From assembly GCA_900544375.1 (NCBI GenBank), contig UQUZ01000002.1:1-64000 (forward strand): DNA of 64,000 nt, written 5' to 3'. A program made the position numbers and the translations under genes. Under the pieces are notes generated by a model. It was not told the DNA's origin. It was given only the letters and a program-made list of their open reading frames with translations, and made no database searches. This DNA is from an uncultured Oscillospiraceae bacterium (GTDB lineage Bacteria > Bacillota > Clostridia > Oscillospirales > Acutalibacteraceae). Positions 8,692 to 17,971 of this stretch are shown piece after piece (the stretch's first letter is position 1; each line of letters starts with the position of its first letter).

Positions 8692-11600
8692 GTGAAGAAA
8701 CTGCGGAAGGAACAATGGATTTCATTCGGCCTATTTATCTGTGTGCTTGGCATCGTGGCAGGCTGTACGGCTTTCAGACATTTTGCTGGGGCAGAAACCC
8801 CGCAGGGGGGCGGAGACCTCAACGTGCTGGCGCAGAGCGAGGGGGAAACGCAGCAGGTATCCCCACAGGTGAAAAAAAGCCTGCCGCGTGGCGCGGGCGC
8901 TTGGCTAACGGCAGGAGTGGATTTTCCCGTAAAATCCTCTGCGGAAAAAGCGCGCAGCGGGATTGACAGCGTGCTTGACCGCGCGGCGGAATATGGGGCT
9001 GCGGTTGTATTTCTCGACGCGATACGCAGCGGAGAGGCGGTGCAGGCCGGTTCTCTCGATACACTGCGCTACGCGATTGGCAGCGCCTCGGCAAAGGGCT
9101 TTCAGCCGGTAGTATGCGTTCCGGCCGCAGATGTGATCCGGATCGGCAAGGATGGAATCACACTCGCGCCAGAGGTTTTATCCGCGCTGTGCCAGAACTA
9201 TCAGGTGGAGGTTCTGCTGCTATCCGGCTGGAGGGAGCTTTCGTTTGAGCCTTGGGGAGCCGCCGTTGTTGAGAAGCAGGAAGCGCTGACCAATGCGGTG
9301 CAGCAACTGCGCAGCGCAGCGGAAAAAGCGGCGCCGGGCATTGTGTTCGGCGTAGAATCGTCGCTGGTTTGGTCGAATGAGGCGAGCGGGACCAAGGCCT
9401 CCTATGAGAGCCTAAAAAACGGCTTTGCCGATATCAAGGGCTGGATGGAGAAGAAACTGGCGGATTTCATTTATCTTTCCTCTGCGTCGCTCACAACGGA
9501 TCACAACGTCCCCCTGGAAACAGCGGCCGCATGGTGGAATCAGGCAGCGGTTGATACGGAAACGGCGCTCTATATGGAGCACAAGGTTTCCAGTGGCCTT
9601 GCAAGCGAGGAAAATGGCGTTTTGCCGGACGAGCTTGCCGTCCAGATGGGGATTGTGGCGAAAAATAGGGCCTTTTTCGGCAGTGTGCTGGATTCTATTT
9701 CCGCGCTCGAACAAGCGGAGTATGGGGAAAACGCTTTTGTTAAGAATTATTTGACAGGCGGTGTCGAAAAGGTCAAAAAAGAGGCAAAACTCTCTATTTT
9801 AAATTATATCGATCTCAAATTCACAGCGAAAAAGGACAAGCTTACATTCCTCGGCACAAGCGTTCCCGGAACGGAAATCACCTGCAATGGACAAAAAGTG
9901 AAGCAATCCCCCTTTGGCTGCTTTACATATCCTGTCAATTTAAAAAAAGGGGAAAATACCATCCTGTTCCGCCAAGGGGATCAGGAGCTGAAGTATACGA
10001 TTCTTTTCGACGAAACGCTGATCCGCTCCGTGGCGCCGTCAGCGGCCACCTATGCCAGCGGCGGTTCCAAGCTGGAAATCACGGCGATTGCAGTGCGAGG
10101 CGCCAGCGTATCCGCCAAAATCAACGGCGTTACTGTGCAGATGAAGCCGGGCGGCGGGGATGAAGAGGAGCCGAAGAAAGAGGATTCCAACTTTATTTCT
10201 TATATCGGCATCTATACGCTGCCCCAAAGCCGGGCGGATGCGCGCAATATCGGCAGCTTTACCGTATCTGTCACCTACGATGGGCGCACTGCCCAGATGA
10301 AGGGCGGCAGCGTGACAATCAATGCGAAACCGCCTGAAATTGATATTCCGATTGTAACGCCGGATACGCCTGCTGCTCCCGACTCCACCGGCCCCGATGA
10401 TACGACCTCACAGGGCGGGGCCGACACGAAGCCAAATACCAAGCCTGATGACACAACGGGCGGCGGCTCGGCAGATGATTATTTTGCCAAGCAGCTTACC
10501 CCTTACCAATCGAATGGTGTGCCGGGTTTTGCCCGCATGTGTGAGGTGACTTCAGACGATGCGGAAACGTTGCCGGGTAACACCTCCAATGATGCCTGCG
10601 GCCCAACCTATGTGCCAATTTTGAAAGGGACTTTTGATTATATCATTGAGGAGACGAGCTATAACGGCAACCTTTATTACAAGCTGAAATCCGGCCGCCG
10701 CGTTTACCGGGAGGATGTTAAGGAGATAAAAAAAGGTTATTCGATGCCAAGCAATTCCGTGAAGGTGAAATCCTCTTCCACAAAAGGCGATACCAATATC
10801 ACACTCTATACCAAGTGGAAGGTGCCGGTCGATGTGGCTTTTACGCCGCAGAAATACGTCAACAGCTCTGATAACCGGCCCTATGCGGTTAACAGTTTCA
10901 CTGCACAGAGCGTGGATTTCATTTTCAACTATACCGCGTCGGCCAGCGGCAGCGTGAATCTGTCGGGTAGCAATGCGTTCAGCAAGGCGGAATGGATTGT
11001 TGATAAGAAGAATTTGAAAACGACCCTGCGCCTGCATCTCAAGCGCACTGGCTCCTTCTATGGCTATTCCATGAAATATAATGCGGATGGTTCCCTGACG
11101 ATTTCGTTGAAAAACAGCGAAGGCACTTCCCTGAGCGGCTACACGATCATGTTGGATGCAGGCCACGGCGGCTCAGACCCAGGTGCGGGCAGTTCTGCCG
11201 GGTGGGAAGCGCCCGCAACACTTGCTATTGCCAAAAAGGTGCAGCAGAAGCTGCAATCAGCGGGCGCGGCTGTCATCATGACCCGCTCAGGCGATAGCTA
11301 TGTGTCCCTGGAAACCCGGCGCGATGCGATCCGCTCCAAAAAGCCGGATCTGTTCATCAGCATCCACTGTGATGCAGCGGACACAAGCAGCGCAATGGGA
11401 ACCACCGGCTTTTATTACACGCCCTATTCTTATGGCCTTGCGGATTCGATCCATGACCGCCTGGTCAGCACCTGGCGGGATCAGATCTATAAAGGGACGA
11501 GCGTAACGGTATCCAAAATTGACCGCGGCACCCGCTTTTATCCCTTCCGCGTGAACCGTGTGCAGGAGTGCCCATCGGTGCTCATTGAATATGGCTTTAT

Positions 11601-11706
11601 CACCAACGCAAACGACCGCAAAGCACTGCAAGACGGCGCAAAGCAGGATTTGCTCGCGCAGGCTACGGTCGATGGAATTAAGGATTTTCTCAAGGCAAGG
11701 GGATAA
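8692..11706 (+). CDS. Large N-acetylmuramoyl-L-alanine amidase with N-terminal barrel-like domain
   Basis: The 1004-residue exported enzyme starts with a signal anchor (GLFICVLGIVAGC). Residues about 80-330 resemble a TIM-barrel glycosidase-like domain, and two beta-rich regions with a Thr/Pro/Asp linker (about 545-600) follow. The C-terminal 190 residues are an Amidase_3 domain. Its zinc ligands lie in LDAGHGGSDPG (from residue 821), the later SIHCDA motif, and an IEYGFITN motif bearing the catalytic glutamate. It should cut the amide bond between muramic acid and the stem peptide. The start is a GTG with GGGG upstream. The multi-domain N-terminus is much longer than in usual amidases and may bind or cut a wall polymer. 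Confidence 0.88.
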   Translation: MKKLRKEQWISFGLFICVLGIVAGCTAFRHFAGAETPQGGGDLNVLAQSEGETQQVSPQVKKSLPRGAGAWLTAGVDFPVKSSAEKARSGIDSVLDRAAEYGAAVVFLDAIRSGEAVQAGSLDTLRYAIGSASAKGFQPVVCVPAADVIRIGKDGITLAPEVLSALCQNYQVEVLLLSGWRELSFEPWGAAVVEKQEALTNAVQQLRSAAEKAAPGIVFGVESSLVWSNEASGTKASYESLKNGFADIKGWMEKKLADFIYLSSASLTTDHNVPLETAAAWWNQAAVDTETALYMEHKVSSGLASEENGVLPDELAVQMGIVAKNRAFFGSVLDSISALEQAEYGENAFVKNYLTGGVEKVKKEAKLSILNYIDLKFTAKKDKLTFLGTSVPGTEITCNGQKVKQSPFGCFTYPVNLKKGENTILFRQGDQELKYTILFDETLIRSVAPSAATYASGGSKLEITAIAVRGASVSAKINGVTVQMKPGGGDEEEPKKEDSNFISYIGIYTLPQSRADARNIGSFTVSVTYDGRTAQMKGGSVTINAKPPEIDIPIVTPDTPAAPDSTGPDDTTSQGGADTKPNTKPDDTTGGGSADDYFAKQLTPYQSNGVPGFARMCEVTSDDAETLPGNTSNDACGPTYVPILKGTFDYIIEETSYNGNLYYKLKSGRRVYREDVKEIKKGYSMPSNSVKVKSSSTKGDTNITLYTKWKVPVDVAFTPQKYVNSSDNRPYAVNSFTAQSVDFIFNYTASASGSVNLSGSNAFSKAEWIVDKKNLKTTLRLHLKRTGSFYGYSMKYNADGSLTISLKNSEGTSLSGYTIMLDAGHGGSDPGAGSSAGWEAPATLAIAKKVQQKLQSAGAAVIMTRSGDSYVSLETRRDAIRSKKPDLFISIHCDAADTSSAMGTTGFYYTPYSYGLADSIHDRLVSTWRDQIYKGTSVTVSKIDRGTRFYPFRVNRVQECPSVLIEYGFITNANDRKALQDGAKQDLLAQATVDGIKDFLKARG

Positions 11707-11722
11707 GAAGATGAGAAAAAAA

Positions 11723-11756
11723 CAGGGCCGGTGGTAAATGCTACCGGCCCTGTTTG
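11723..11756 (+). terminator. Terminator after the amidase gene
   Basis: A 10-bp GC-rich perfect stem (11723-11732 with 11743-11752) with a short T run follows the amidase stop codon by 17 bases. Confidence 0.7.
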
Positions 11757-11783
11757 GCATAGTTAGACGAACGGAATTTTCTT

Positions 11784-12077
11784 CTATCGCAAATCAACAA
11801 ACCGTTCTATCTTCATTTTTAAATGATATTTCTGCCGAAGCGCCGCTATCTGTGCCATCATTTCCGACTTGTGGTGCAGATCAATTGCCTCCTGATCTTT
11901 CCATCTGTCAATGAGCAAAACCGATTCTGAATCATCCATTGGGAAATAATATTCATATTTTTCATTCCCCGCCTCGGCACGAACTGCATCAACAATTCCC
12001 TCTGCCGTCATCTCTTCTACAAATTTTCGAGCGTTTCCATTTTTTCCGGAATATAAAATGTTCACGGTGATACTCAT
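11784..12077 (-). CDS. Antibiotic biosynthesis monooxygenase (ABM) domain protein
   Basis: The 97-residue protein has the ABM dimeric alpha-beta barrel pattern: an MSITVNILYSGKNGNARKF beta-alpha start, YEYYFPMDDSESVLLIDRWKD, and a helix with LHHKSEMM. YgiN/LsrG-like members act as small quinol or heme-degrading monooxygenases, but many are uncharacterised. The ATG at 12077 begins at the conserved first strand; an upstream ATG at 12131 adds 18 residues not seen in the family. It is a monocistronic minus-strand gene. Confidence 0.8.
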   Translation of the reverse strand: MSITVNILYSGKNGNARKFVEEMTAEGIVDAVRAEAGNEKYEYYFPMDDSESVLLIDRWKDQEAIDLHHKSEMMAQIAALRQKYHLKMKIERFVDLR

Positions 12078-12238
12078 TGCATCCTGCTCCCATCTTCCTT
12101 TTATTGTTTTAAATTGCAATTGCTTCGTCAAAGAGGAGCCGCCCAGCGTTAAGCTGTTTTTATTTTAATCGCCGCCTTTGAGAATGTCAAACGCCATGGA
12201 GTCCACGATTGATTTTGAAAAGAAAGAAGGCCATATCG

Positions 12239-12646
12239 ATGACCATTCGAAAAGCGATTCGGCAGGATCTTCCATTCCTGCTTTCTCACGACAGGCACAT
12301 TGCCGCAGACGAAATCCGATCTGTCGTGTCTCTCGGCAGGATGCTTGTTCTGGAAGAGAAGGAGCACATCATCGGCTGGCTGCGGTGGAATTTGTTCTGG
12401 GATAACACTCCGTTTATGAATATGCTGTACGTTCTGGAAGGGGAGCGGGGAAACGGCCGCGGCAGGCAGCTCGTTTCCCATTGGGAAGCGTTGATGAAAG
12501 CTAAAGGGTATCCGCTTGTAATGACTTCGACCCAGTCAGACGAAACCGCCCAGCATTTTTATCGGAAGCTTGGCTATGTAGACGCCGGAGCGTTGCTTTT
12601 GCAGGATGAGTCGCTTGAAATCATTTTGACGAAGGCTTTGCGGTGA
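12239..12646 (+). CDS. GNAT-family N-acetyltransferase
   Basis: This 135-residue protein has the GNAT fold. It opens with MTIRKAIRQDLPFLL, has a central strand HIIGWLRWNLFW, the acetyl-CoA loop GERGNGRGRQLVSHWE (the R/Q-x-x-G-x-G/A motif) and the final AQHFYRKLGYVDAG. It transfers an acetyl group to an unknown amine. GAAAGAAGG lies upstream of the ATG at 12239, which sits where the family begins. The divergent ABM gene shares the intergenic region. Confidence 0.85.
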   Translation: MTIRKAIRQDLPFLLSHDRHIAADEIRSVVSLGRMLVLEEKEHIIGWLRWNLFWDNTPFMNMLYVLEGERGNGRGRQLVSHWEALMKAKGYPLVMTSTQSDETAQHFYRKLGYVDAGALLLQDESLEIILTKALR

Positions 12647-12665
12647 AATGATAGCAAGCTCCTAT

Positions 12666-12717
12666 TCTACTTGGCGAAAGGGCTTTTATAATAGCTTCAA
12701 ACATTTTATTTGAAGCA
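12666..12717 (+). promoter_or_regulatory. Portable promoter-palindrome repeat, copy 2
   Basis: A weak -35 TTCTAC (12666-12671) and TATAAT (12688-12693) are 16 bases apart. Right after the -10 box comes a palindrome with arms GCTTCAAA (12695-12702) and TTTGAAGC (12710-12717). This repeats the arrangement at 2567-2598. No gene starts within 800 bases downstream, so it may be an orphan copy or may make a non-coding RNA. Confidence 0.55.
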
Positions 12718-13180
12718 AGAGCGTTTTTACACATATGGTAAATAGCCTCACGAATCTCGAGCTTCGGAAAACATCGAATCATCGAGTGGAAAAGACAAAT
12801 TTTTCTGCTTTTTTTTGACGAAGGTGCGCAAAATAAAGCGGAGGAGAAAGAGGAATGGGGAGCAACGGATATTGACGTAATCCGCCATCCATGTAAGAGC
12901 GTTTGGAAACCTTTTGAGAGTGTTTGCATTTTACTGTACTTTTTTATAACAGCATGGTATAATATTTTACAAAGAATTTGCTATAACTAAGTTGAAAATA
13001 GCCAAAATTTATTATGCGTAATATTTGTATCGGTGTATCAAGAAAATCCGGGGGATCATGCAGCTGGAGGAGCGGCTAAGGTGCTGCAAGTCTCCGTTAT
13101 CCTCTATGCCCCAATGCCTAAGACGCTCGGGCCAGAATACCGGGGCAGTGCTTTTTGCCTTTTCAGCTGGTGGCAGGATT

Positions 13181-13454
13181 GCATCAGTGTAGAGGGGTAC
13201 ACATCGGTTTTTAGCACTGTGGCCGCGCCCCTGGCTGCGTTATCCTCCTTGCTTTCCGGCAAGGAAAGCTGCGTCGTCTGCCTTGCCAGAAGCACGGCCA
13301 CAGGCTGAAAACTCCAAAGGACCGTCAAGGCGTCCCAGACGCAGGATGACAAGGCCGCAGGGCGACGGCTGGCTGTCGCCAGTCGAGCCTGAGAACGCAG
13401 TCAGCATGCGTTTGGGCACGCCCTGACGGCGATGTTCCCACTGTACACTGATGC
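13181..13454. repeat. MITE-like element with imperfect terminal inverted repeats
   Basis: The 274-bp segment is bounded by GCATCAGTGTA (13181-13191) and its exact reverse complement (13444-13454). Similarity between the ends extends to about 24 bp with mismatches. The interior is GC-rich and holds no credible gene. A related 24-bp palindrome stands alone at 38669-38692. This fits a non-autonomous mobile element or a remnant. It lies in the 920-bp gene-free stretch (12647-13567) between the acetyltransferase and the response regulator; apart from this and the repeat at 12.7 kb I see nothing definite there. Confidence 0.5.
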
Positions 13455-13567
13455 TTTCGTCCGATGATAACAAAATAGGATTAATTTCATAAATGATAGC
13501 GGAAGCTGCGTTCCTGCCATTTGTCTGGGCGGCGTATGGCGAATTCCGCAGAAAGGGATCGTCATAA

Positions 13568-15184
13568 ATGAGTTGCCGGAAAGTTGTGATCATAGACGAT
13601 GAGCCAATCATCTGTAATCTCATCAAGCGATTGGGCGAATGGGACAGATTAAATCTGGAAATTGTCGGCTCTGCCACAGATGGGCTGGAAGGGTATCGGC
13701 TGATTCGGGAGCTGCACCCGGATATTGTCCTTCTGGATATCCGTATGCCCGGATTGGATGGGCTTGAGCTAATTGAAAAATGCTCTGAAGAAAAGCTGAC
13801 TCCCCGGTTTATTATCATCAGCGGCTATCAGGAGTTTGAATATGCGAAGAAGGCCATACATTTTAATATTTCGGATTATCTGGTGAAGCCGATTGACAGG
13901 GAGGAGCTCAACATGGCCCTGAAAAAGAGCTGCCTTGCCATTGAAGAGGCACAGCAGAAGCAGACAGCTCTCCAGAGCCTGCAAATGACGATAAAAGAAA
14001 AAAATATGCACCTGTGGCGTGCGTTTTTTGAGAAGATCATTAAAGGGGAACCTGTTCCCAATTTCCCGGATTCCTACACCGGTGAGCCGTGGCCGGCGGG
14101 CGCATTTCCCTCGGTATGTATCGGCGTTGTCAAGCTGGAAGCGCCGTGGGAGAATAAGGAGCTGTGCGAGCAAAAGCTGCTTCAGCATTTCACCTCCCTT
14201 TGGGAGGAGCGAATGGCCCCGTATTTGCGCCGGTGCGGCTATGCGCAGCTAGAGGGCGACATTATTTTCCTGACAGCGCTGGAAAGGGAAGAGCATGAGC
14301 CCTTTCGGAAATTGGCAGATACAGCGGCGAGGCTGATGGATCGATATATCCAGGCCTATGATGGCTGCCATGCCACGGCAGGTCTCAGCTTCTGCAAGGC
14401 AGAGGCCGGGCTGCTGACGGAGTGCTTGCGCCAGGCAAGGTTCAGCCTGAATTGCAGATTCCTCAATGAGCGCGGCTCGGCCTATTTATACAGTGAGATT
14501 TCCAGCAGCTTTGTGGCGGAGCTTCTGCCTGTTTTGACCGACGATTCATGGGGGGAGAAGCTGCGCCTGGCCTTTACGAATCTTGACAGCAGCGCTTTCA
14601 AGCGCTTGCTGGCCTCCATATATGTTGGGGATGTTGGCATTCAGGGCGTCAAAAGCAGGCTGGCGCTGCAACGCTTTTCCAACGAGCTGTTTTCTGTTGC
14701 CGGGAGCTTTGGCGAGTTCGATCAGGCTGCTGAGGAAAAGCGGAACTATACCAATTGGCTCTGTGAAACGGTCGAGAAGCCGAAGCAGCTGTATGAGGAG
14801 GCTGGGCGTATCTTAGAGCAGCAGTTTTCACGTTATCTCGAGAGCCAGATGATGTGGAACGACCGGCATGTGCGCGCCGCGCTGCGGTATATCTCCGCCC
14901 ATTTCTCTGAAGATATCCAATTGGATGATCTTGCGGCGGCGGTCGGGTTGAATCCGGCATATCTGTCGGGGCTGCTGAAAAACAAAACGGGGATGACCTA
15001 TTCCGAGCACCTGCTCAAGGCTAGGATGGAGCGGGCAAAGGAGCTGTTGGCGGGCTCCAACGCTATTGTAAAAAGCGTATGCTATGAGGTTGGGTACCGT
15101 GATGTAAAATATTTTTCCAGGCTTTTCCGCCAATATACGGGAGTGAATCCGTCCATCTATCAAAAAATGCATAGTATTCTCTAG
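13568..15184 (+). CDS. Response regulator with AraC-type output domain (YesN-like)
   Basis: Residues 1-120 are a receiver domain with the acidic pair D10-D11, the phosphoacceptor D57 in VLLDIRMPG, and K107 in YLVKP. A 300-residue linker follows. The last 100 residues carry two AraC helix-turn-helix motifs, the first with DDLAAAVGLNPAYLSGLL. Such regulators usually control neighbouring sugar uptake genes. It pairs with the histidine kinase 145 bases downstream. Direct repeats before the binding-protein gene are a plausible target. Length (538) is normal for YesN-type proteins. Confidence 0.92.
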   Translation: MSCRKVVIIDDEPIICNLIKRLGEWDRLNLEIVGSATDGLEGYRLIRELHPDIVLLDIRMPGLDGLELIEKCSEEKLTPRFIIISGYQEFEYAKKAIHFNISDYLVKPIDREELNMALKKSCLAIEEAQQKQTALQSLQMTIKEKNMHLWRAFFEKIIKGEPVPNFPDSYTGEPWPAGAFPSVCIGVVKLEAPWENKELCEQKLLQHFTSLWEERMAPYLRRCGYAQLEGDIIFLTALEREEHEPFRKLADTAARLMDRYIQAYDGCHATAGLSFCKAEAGLLTECLRQARFSLNCRFLNERGSAYLYSEISSSFVAELLPVLTDDSWGEKLRLAFTNLDSSAFKRLLASIYVGDVGIQGVKSRLALQRFSNELFSVAGSFGEFDQAAEEKRNYTNWLCETVEKPKQLYEEAGRILEQQFSRYLESQMMWNDRHVRAALRYISAHFSEDIQLDDLAAAVGLNPAYLSGLLKNKTGMTYSEHLLKARMERAKELLAGSNAIVKSVCYEVGYRDVKYFSRLFRQYTGVNPSIYQKMHSIL

Positions 15185-15329
15185 CTGCTTGACGGGCTTA
15201 GCTGCGCTTGCAGCAGGGTTGCTACGGTTGTTTTTTATAGCGGCCGTGACGGCCGCCTTTGCAATTCGGATAGCTGTTTGGAATATAGACAAGCGCGGCC
15301 CTAACTTATAGAATTGGAAGAATATCGGC

Positions 15330-16349
15330 ATGAAACGAAAGCATCGCACGGGAATCAAAATTGTTGCGGCGTTGGCCGTCCTATCTGGCTCCGGGCTGTT
15401 GGCAGCCATTTTATTTTTGTGCCGTGGAGAGTGGCTCCCCGGCCTGCTGCTTTTTTGCACAACCGCAATCCCCAGCGCAGGGCTGCTGATCTGGTTGATC
15501 TTTCCGCTGCTGCGCATTTCGAAACGCATTGCAGGGACCGGGATCCATCCAGATCTCACGCAGGCAGGAATCCCTGCGGATCCTTTTGAGATGCTGCTAT
15601 ATGATAACTGGGTGGATGCGGCCGCCCGATTTAAGCAAAACCTGGAAGAAGAATACGATAACAGGGAAATCGCAAGTCAGATCAAATTTTCTATGCTTCA
15701 GCATCAGATCAATCCGCACTTTCTATACAACACACTGGATTCCGTCCGTGGCCTTGCGTATGCGGAGGGGGCTGACAGCGCCGCTGAGATGGCGGAGGCT
15801 CTTGCGGCGTTTTTTCGGTACAGCATTAGCCACAGCGACGATATCGTCTCGCTGGGCAAGGAACTCAACAATATAAAACGATATTTTGTCATTCAGGGTT
15901 ACCGGTTTTCCAAGCGCTTTTCTCTGGTGGTGGATATCTCTGAGGATGATATTGCTATCTGGGGATATCCTATCCCAAAACTGATGATACAGCCATTGGT
16001 AGAGAATGCGGTATTCCATGGGCTTGAGAAAAAATCTGGAAAGGGAAGCGTGACGATCTCAACCTCCCGCACACAAAGGCGTTTATATTTGTACGTGGTC
16101 GATGACGGTGTGGGAATGAGTCAGGAGAAAATGCGGGAAATCAATCGCGCTATCTATGCCGAGACAAATTCCTCCCCTGCCGGCAGCTCCGGCGGGGGAA
16201 CGGGGATTGCCCTGCGGAATATCAACCGCCGGATACAATATTTATATGGGAAGGAGTTCGGCCTGAATTTAGAAAGCACAGAGGGGTTTGGGACTCAAAT
16301 TGAGATCGCGCTGCCCTGGCCGCCTCCCAAAGAGATGGAGAAGCAATGA
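15330..16349 (+). CDS. Sensor histidine kinase, YesM/LytS type
   Basis: Two membrane helices (about residues 10-31 and 36-58) enclose almost no outside loop. Next comes a short HAMP-like linker and the His_kinase domain PF06580 with QINPHFLYN (phosphoacceptor H130), the N box LVENAVFHG and the glycine-rich DDGVGMS and GGGTGIALRN. The kinase should phosphorylate the upstream regulator. Usual YesM proteins have a 250-residue extracytoplasmic sensor, which is absent here. The signal may therefore come from a partner, perhaps the substrate-binding lipoprotein or the degenerate ATPase whose gene overlaps this one by four bases. Confidence 0.9.
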   Translation: MKRKHRTGIKIVAALAVLSGSGLLAAILFLCRGEWLPGLLLFCTTAIPSAGLLIWLIFPLLRISKRIAGTGIHPDLTQAGIPADPFEMLLYDNWVDAAARFKQNLEEEYDNREIASQIKFSMLQHQINPHFLYNTLDSVRGLAYAEGADSAAEMAEALAAFFRYSISHSDDIVSLGKELNNIKRYFVIQGYRFSKRFSLVVDISEDDIAIWGYPIPKLMIQPLVENAVFHGLEKKSGKGSVTISTSRTQRRLYLYVVDDGVGMSQEKMREINRAIYAETNSSPAGSSGGGTGIALRNINRRIQYLYGKEFGLNLESTEGFGTQIEIALPWPPPKEMEKQ

Positions 16350-17755
16350 TGGAAAAGGAAGCTCTGCGCATTGAAAACGCCTGCGGCCGTTTTTTAAAGC
16401 TCGCTGTGCTGGATCATTTCAATTTCAGCGCAAACAGCGGTGAGATATGCTGCCTGTTTGGGGCGCATAATGCGGGTAAAACCGTATTTATGCAGCTCCT
16501 GGCGGGAAAGCTGGCGGGCGAATGGAGTATGCGGCTGCTGCTTGACGGCGTCGATGTGCATTGGAGCCCCGGCAATAATCCTGTGGCTGCTTTGTTTGCG
16601 TTTATATGGGATGAAAGCCGCCTGCTGCCGAACTTTTCGGTGGCAGAGAATTTATGCATATTCGGGCAGGTTCCGCTTTGGAAGCTGTATATTCGGAAAA
16701 GCAACTATGAAAGCCAGACGCGCCACATGCTTAAGCAGTATGACCTGGGCGGTATTGATGCCCGCAGGAAAGTAGGGCAGCTTAGTAAGGCGCAGCGCAT
16801 TCTTCTGGAGATTATCCGTTATGCCATGCATGGAGCCAGATTCTTTTTTTTGGATTGCCTGTCCCTGTTTCAGCATAGCGCGGATATCGCAGCGCTTGAG
16901 AGGCTTTTGAAAAAACTGGCCGCAGAAGGAAAAACGGTCGTCCTGCTTTCAAACCGTGCGGACAAGCGGCTGTTTTTTGCCGACCGCTTTGTCATCATGC
17001 GCAGCGGCGCCAGAGTAAAAACGGTAAGCAGGGAAGAAGTAACAATTGATTTGTTGAAGGCCTATGGGGAATTGGCGCAGTATTCTGCGGAAACAGAGGA
17101 GCCTGCTCTTTTTCAGGAGCAGGGCACGGCTGTTCTCACGGCGCGGCAATTGACGGTGCTCGACAGGGCGTGCTCCTTTGAAGCGTGCCGAGGGCGCTTG
17201 ACGGGAATCGTCTGCCCGGATGAACGCTACGCAGAATGCCTGATGCGGGGCTTTGATTCGGGCAAATTTACAGCCGTTTCCCTTCGCTTTATGGGGGCGG
17301 AATATGCCGAGAAGACGATGCGCTGGAAATCGCTCAGGCGGATATGCGCGGTGAAGAGCCTATTGGCGGAGAAGACGATTATCCCCAATTTCAGCGCGCT
17401 GGATAACATCTATATTTCTTCCGCCTGGATGGGTAGCCGCTTCCCTAGGCTTCGTAAAAGCGTCAGGCAGCTTGTTGCGCAGGAGGAAAAAGATCTGCTC
17501 CGTCAGGCAGAACAGGCGATGGAAGAGCATCGGGAGGAGCCTCTGCTGAATTTACGGATCCTTGCAAAACGGGCCATATTGATGCAATGCCTGCTGATTG
17601 TACTGGATCGCCCTACACGTGGACTTGATGAAAATGGCTGCAAAGAGCTTCAGGAGATCCTACTGGACCTTGCAAATCACGGAATGGCGGTCGTTGTATT
17701 GGATACCAGGAAACGGAATCTGAGAGACCTTTGCAGTGAGGTAGCTGAATTTTAA
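16346..17755 (+). CDS. Degenerate tandem ABC ATPase, likely regulatory
   Basis: The 469-residue protein has the layout of a sugar-importer double ATPase (RbsA type), but most catalytic motifs are altered. The first half keeps a Walker A of the form GAHNAGKT (residues 39-46), but the signature is LSKAQ rather than LSGGQ and the Walker B reads LDCLS without a glutamate. The second half has no Walker A, and its Walker B reads VLDRPT. ATP hydrolysis is therefore unlikely. Its ATG overlaps the histidine kinase stop codon, while the intact RbsA-like gene lies 1.7 kb downstream. I infer a sensing or regulatory role tied to the two-component system. Confidence 0.75.
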   Translation: MMEKEALRIENACGRFLKLAVLDHFNFSANSGEICCLFGAHNAGKTVFMQLLAGKLAGEWSMRLLLDGVDVHWSPGNNPVAALFAFIWDESRLLPNFSVAENLCIFGQVPLWKLYIRKSNYESQTRHMLKQYDLGGIDARRKVGQLSKAQRILLEIIRYAMHGARFFFLDCLSLFQHSADIAALERLLKKLAAEGKTVVLLSNRADKRLFFADRFVIMRSGARVKTVSREEVTIDLLKAYGELAQYSAETEEPALFQEQGTAVLTARQLTVLDRACSFEACRGRLTGIVCPDERYAECLMRGFDSGKFTAVSLRFMGAEYAEKTMRWKSLRRICAVKSLLAEKTIIPNFSALDNIYISSAWMGSRFPRLRKSVRQLVAQEEKDLLRQAEQAMEEHREEPLLNLRILAKRAILMQCLLIVLDRPTRGLDENGCKELQEILLDLANHGMAVVVLDTRKRNLRDLCSEVAEF

Positions 17756-17831
17756 CCGGAGGAACTCCCAGGGTAAAAAACACGTTTGCGCTCATAATAC
17801 GCGCTGTGGGTGGCTGCCCTGAGCCTTTTGA

Positions 17832-17901
17832 AAGCCGCGCCCACAAGGCGCGGCTTCCTATATTGTTAAGAGCTTGCCTGATGGTCAGGCAGGCTCTTTT
17901 T
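17832..17901 (+). terminator. Double hairpin terminator after the regulatory operon
   Basis: A 10-bp GC-rich hairpin (17832-17841 with 17847-17856) is followed by a second stem (17869-17881 with 17885-17897, one bulge) with a run of T. Together they separate the two-component operon from the importer genes. Confidence 0.8.
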
Positions 17902-17945
17902 GCCTATTTATCTGAAGTTTCTCCCCCTATTTCTGAAAATTGCGT

Positions 17946-17971
17946 CACTATGCATGAGTAGTGCACTATGC
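17946..17971 (+). promoter_or_regulatory. Direct-repeat operator candidate upstream of the sugar importer
   Basis: CACTATGC occurs at 17946-17953 and again at 17964-17971, exactly 18 bases apart. The second copy abuts a -10-like TAAAAT (17972-17977). Direct repeats near one and a half to two helical turns apart, next to a weak -35, are typical of AraC-type activators. The obvious candidate is the response regulator 2.8 kb upstream. This is inference from layout only. Confidence 0.45.

Noticed and set aside
13240..13818. Long minus-strand frame over the MITE and the response regulator start
   Set aside because: It crosses the repeat and overlaps a well supported gene. It has no ribosome site and no family features.
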